From AP-15 sp963789025 (GTDB lineage: Bacteria; Pseudomonadota; Alphaproteobacteria; ATCC43930; CGMCC-115725), in NCBI GenBank assembly GCA_963789025.1, contig CAWBIT010000009.1, positions 62,001 to 126,000 of the forward strand: 64,000 nt of DNA, in the 5' to 3' direction. Below are positions 61,862-64,000 of this stretch, piece by piece. Position numbers and translations under genes: made by a program. How positions within the stretch are numbered: position 1 is the stretch's first letter; each line of letters begins with the position of its first letter. Under the pieces are notes generated by a model. The model was given only the letters and a program-made list of their open reading frames with translations, had not been told where the DNA came from and made no database searches.

Positions 61862-63391
61862 ATGAACGGGCGCGAGAAGTCAGACCCCGCCATAGTAGCA
61901 AGGAAGCCGACGAACGAAGCCGGGCAACCGGCCGAGGAGCCGGTGGAGCGAAGGGCGGGGGCCGAGGGGAACGCGGACCAGCAAAGCACACACCGGACGC
62001 AGATCCGGGCGCGTGTGACCCAAGCGCTGGACCGCGTACGGCAAGCGGCAAGGCAAAGGAAGAAAGAGCGGTTCACCGCGCTCCTCCACCATGTCAATCC
62101 CGACACGCTCCGGCTAGCGTTTTACGTGCTGAAGCGTAAGGCCGCCCCGGGCGTGGACGGCGTGAGGTGGGATGACTACGAGGCAGAACTGGAGCCCCGG
62201 CTCGCGGATCTGCATGGTCGTATTCATCGTGGAGCGTACCGGCCGCAGCCCGCCCGCCGGGTGTACATCCCGAAGGCGGACGGGCGGCAACGGCCGCTGG
62301 CGATCGCTGCGCTCGAAGACAAGATCGTCCAGGGCGCGGCCGTTATGGTGCTGAACGCGATCTACGAGGAGGACTTCCTCGGGTTCTCGTACGGGTTCCG
62401 GCCCGGACGCGGACCGCATGATGCGCTCGACGCCGTTACGGTCGGGATCACCAGACGGAAGGTGAACTTCATACTGGACGCCGATATCCGGTCGTTCTTC
62501 GACACGGTCAGCCAGGACTGGCTGATCCGGTTCGTCGAGCACCGCGTCGGCGACAAGCGCATCGTCCGCCTGATCCGGAAATGGCTCCGGGCGGGTGTTC
62601 TCGAAGACGGGGCCGTGACGGTCGGTGACAGAGGGACGGGGCAGGGGTCGGTAATCTCGCCACTGCTTGCCAACATCTATCTGCACTACGTGCTGGACCT
62701 GTGGGCCGAACGCTGGCGACGGCAGGAGGCCGCCGGCGACATGATCATCGTGCGCTATGCCGATGATGTGGTCGCGGGCTTCGAGCGCGAGGCCGACGCA
62801 AGCCGGTTCCTCGAGGCGATGCGCGCGCGGTTTGCAGCGTTCTCGCTGTCGCTCCATCCGGACAAGACCCGCCTGATCGAGTTTGGCCGCCATGCCGCGG
62901 CCCAACGCGCACGGCGCGGGCAGAGCAAGCCGGAGACCTTCGCCTTCCTCGGCTTCACCTTCATCAGCGGCAAGTCCCGTACCGGCAAATTCCTGATCCA
63001 CAGGAAGAGCCGGCGCGACCGCGTGCGGGCCAAGCTCAAGGAAGTCAAGCAAGAACTGCGACGGCGGATGCATGGGCCGATCCGCGAACAAGGCGAATGG
63101 CTCAAGCAGGTGGTCAGCGGCTTCTCCAACTACCATGCGGTGCCGACCAACGTCCGCACCCTCGTGGCCTTCCGCTACCACGTCATCGATCTCTGGCGGC
63201 GCACGCTCCGGCGGCGGGGTCAGAAACATCGAGTGACCTGGCAGCAGATCGGGGCGCTCGCAGACCAGTGGCTCCCCAAACCCCGGATCCTCCACCCCTG
63301 GCCCAACCAACGCTTCGCCGTCAAACACCCAAGGTGGGAGCCGTATGCGGGAAAGCCGCACGTACGGTTCTGTGCGGGGGGCGTTCAGTAA
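61862..63391 (+). CDS. ltrA: group II intron-encoded reverse transcriptase/maturase
   Basis: A 509-residue LtrA-like protein. RT motifs are R-P-L-A-I-A-A-L-E-D-K-I-V-Q, F-S-Y-G-F-R-P-G-R-G-P-H, the catalytic Y-A-D-D in I-V-R-Y-A-D-D-V-V-A-G-F, Q-G-S-V-I-S-P-L-L-A-N-I-Y-L and F-L-G-F-T-F. A maturase X domain (G-W-S/F-S-N-Y type) follows. There is no H-N-H endonuclease zinc domain. The last 17 or so residues (E-P-Y-A-G-K-P-H-V-R-F) are encoded by domain V itself. An ATG at 61862 is the first in this frame. Confidence 0.92.
   Translation: MNGREKSDPAIVARKPTNEAGQPAEEPVERRAGAEGNADQQSTHRTQIRARVTQALDRVRQAARQRKKERFTALLHHVNPDTLRLAFYVLKRKAAPGVDGVRWDDYEAELEPRLADLHGRIHRGAYRPQPARRVYIPKADGRQRPLAIAALEDKIVQGAAVMVLNAIYEEDFLGFSYGFRPGRGPHDALDAVTVGITRRKVNFILDADIRSFFDTVSQDWLIRFVEHRVGDKRIVRLIRKWLRAGVLEDGAVTVGDRGTGQGSVISPLLANIYLHYVLDLWAERWRRQEAAGDMIIVRYADDVVAGFEREADASRFLEAMRARFAAFSLSLHPDKTRLIEFGRHAAAQRARRGQSKPETFAFLGFTFISGKSRTGKFLIHRKSRRDRVRAKLKEVKQELRRRMHGPIREQGEWLKQVVSGFSNYHAVPTNVRTLVAFRYHVIDLWRRTLRRRGQKHRVTWQQIGALADQWLPKPRILHPWPNQRFAVKHPRWEPYAGKPHVRFCAGGVQ
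63338..63370 (+). ncRNA. group II intron domain V
   Basis: GAGCCGTATGCGG-GAAAG-CCGCACGTACGGTTC folds into the conserved domain V hairpin with its catalytic AGC-like base and two-base bulge. It overlaps the 3' end of the reverse transcriptase gene. Confidence 0.9.
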
Positions 63392-63518
63392 TGCGCGTCC
63401 CTACCGCAATCCGTAACCCATCAAACGGTTGTAGCCGCTCCGCGTATATCAACTTCGGGGTCGGCCTGGCCTGGACGATCACACAGATACCAAATACGGT
63501 TTAATCGACTTGACATTG

Positions 63519-63764
63519 GTCAACTCGATGCACCCGGGCACGACAGAGACCGATATGGGGGACCAAGTACTGACGATGCGGGCCCGCAATCTGGGCACCA
63601 ACGACCTTGAACCGGCCCGCCAGCAGACGCTGAACCGCATCCCGATCGGCCGCATGGGGAATGTGACCGACATCGCCAAGGGCATCGTCTTTCTCGCCTC
63701 GGACGATGCCGGCTTCATGACCGGCGCCGGCCTCGTCGTCGACGGCGGCATCACCGCCCAGTGA
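63519..63764 (+). pseudogene. 3' fragment of a second SDR gene
   Basis: From V-N-S-M-H-P-G-T-T-E-T-D onward the frame parallels the last 82 residues of the SDR at 60595, with most changes silent or conservative, down to the final A-Q-stop. The N-terminal two thirds, including the cofactor loop and Y-x-x-x-K, are absent. Only the C-terminal end remains downstream of the intron, so the piece is not functional by itself. Confidence 0.8.
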
Positions 63765-63812
63765 TGCGCCGGGCCAAGCGATGATGCGGGGTCGGCGGCC
63801 TTCGGCTGGCGG

Positions 63813-63885
63813 TAGGCGCGAAAGGGAATCGAACCCCTGACCTCTCCTATGTGGTAGGAGCGCTCTGCCACTGAGCTACGCGCCT
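63813..63885 (-). tRNA. degenerate tRNA-Val-like sequence (anticodon CAC)
   Basis: On the minus strand a cloverleaf is recognisable: AGGCGCG acceptor, GCTC/GAGC D-arm, anticodon stem CTCCT/AGGAG and a T-arm with TTCGATT. The anticodon loop reads ACCACAT, giving CAC but with C instead of the universal U at position 33. There is one extra base between T-arm and acceptor (TTT) and no encoded CCA. It is likely a decayed copy or an unusual tRNA. Confidence 0.55.
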
Positions 63886-63904
63886 ATTGCGGCCGGTGAG
63901 GTCG

Positions 63905-63979
63905 TGGTGGGCGCGACAGGGATTGAACCTGTGACCCCACCCGTGTGAAGGGTGTGCTCTCCCGCTGAGCTACGCGCCC
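63905..63979 (-). tRNA. tRNA-Val (CAC)
   Basis: On the minus strand: acceptor GGGCGCG/CGCGCCC, D-arm, anticodon stem CACCC/GGGTG with loop TTCACAC (anticodon CAC), T-arm ACAGG-TTCAATC-CCTGT and an encoded CCA. All conserved positions are normal. Confidence 0.95.
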
Positions 63980-64000
63980 GTCCAGGCCGGCCGCATTTAG

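Larger units (their letters stand above)
61503..63410 (+). mobile_element. group II intron with encoded reverse transcriptase
   Basis: The 5' end GTGCG at 61503 fits the conserved group II intron start. GGTGGAAGTCCGGTCCAGGTAAGG soon after is typical of domain I. Domain V lies at 63338-63370 and the likely 3' end ...CTACCGCAAT ends at 63410. It lies between an intact SDR gene and a truncated second SDR copy. The target may be intergenic, as no gene is clearly split. Exact ends depend on exon-binding-site pairing that I could not test. Confidence 0.85.

Noticed and set aside
62114..63361. 415-codon open frame opposite the reverse transcriptase
   Set aside because: Shadow frame; the forward strand has all RT motifs and domain V.
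61862..63391. Reverse transcriptase as part of a retron or diversity-generating element
   Set aside because: Domain V, GTGCG start and maturase region identify a group II intron; no template/variable repeat pair or msr/msd-like region was seen.
63510..63515. TTGACA just before the SDR fragment as a promoter
   Set aside because: No -10 box at a fitting distance and the downstream frame is only a gene fragment.

Overview
The window reads as chromosomal DNA of a high-GC alphaproteobacterium. Supporting signs are a complete division/cell-wall (dcw) cluster with rnpB directly upstream of mraZ, meso-diaminopimelate-type MurE, an SDHAF4-like small protein, IalB, N-formylglutamate amidohydrolase and many short palindromic intergenic repeats. 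I cannot place it below class from sequence alone.

Layout. 0.1-4.3 kb holds a ccmG-like thioredoxin, a GNAT acetyltransferase, an IalB protein, rlmN, an alpha/beta hydrolase and a candidate small RNA. 4.3-7.5 kb (minus strand) is a NEW3-domain protein with a two-gene ABC transporter. 7.6-27.8 kb (minus strand) is the dcw cluster, in transcription order rnpB, mraZ, rsmH, ftsL, ftsI, murE, murF, mraY, ftsW, murG, murC, murB, ddl, ftsQ, ftsA, ftsZ, lpxC, bamD. Almost every pair is joined by short stop/start overlaps, but murD is missing from its usual place between mraY and ftsW, where a palindromic repeat sits. 27.9-34.9 kb carries an NHL-repeat protein, a cyclase-family hydrolase, an atypical SDR, small lipoproteins, a broken adenylate cyclase and N-formylglutamate amidohydrolase. 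34.9-39.3 kb has phhA, a candidate antisense/trans small RNA, and otsB-otsA-glk for trehalose. 39.3-41.2 kb has an SMR transporter, a CoA transferase and the SDHAF4-like protein. 41.2-45.7 kb is the most striking block. 45.8-60.2 kb is mixed housekeeping (GSTs, MASE1/CHASE histidine kinase, tRNA-Ala, YggT, NnrU, a ThDP enzyme, SPFH protein, hydratase, DedA, frameshifted nadE). 60.2-64 kb is a disturbed zone: an SDR, a group II intron with its reverse transcriptase, a fragment of a second SDR, a degenerate tRNA and tRNA-Val.

Key biological reading. The block at 41.2-45.7 kb encodes, in one direction, a DUF1445 protein, a DUF4392 protein (together the two domains of D-glutamate cyclase), MurL and a MurD2-type ligase, with 11- and 14-base overlaps between the last three. 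MurL/MurD2 is the alternative route that puts L-Glu on UDP-MurNAc-L-Ala and then epimerises it in place, so no free D-Glu is needed. With murD absent from the dcw cluster, this locus probably supplies the D-Glu residue of peptidoglycan, and the neighbouring cyclase would dispose of free D-Glu released by wall turnover. This combination is my main candidate for an undescribed system.

Other points: two small-RNA candidates with promoter, fold and terminator; a nonsense codon in an adenylate cyclase; a single-base insertion inside the NAD synthetase ATP loop; and several families of dispersed palindromes, one of which forms the end of MurB and another the ribosome binding region of the DUF4392 gene.
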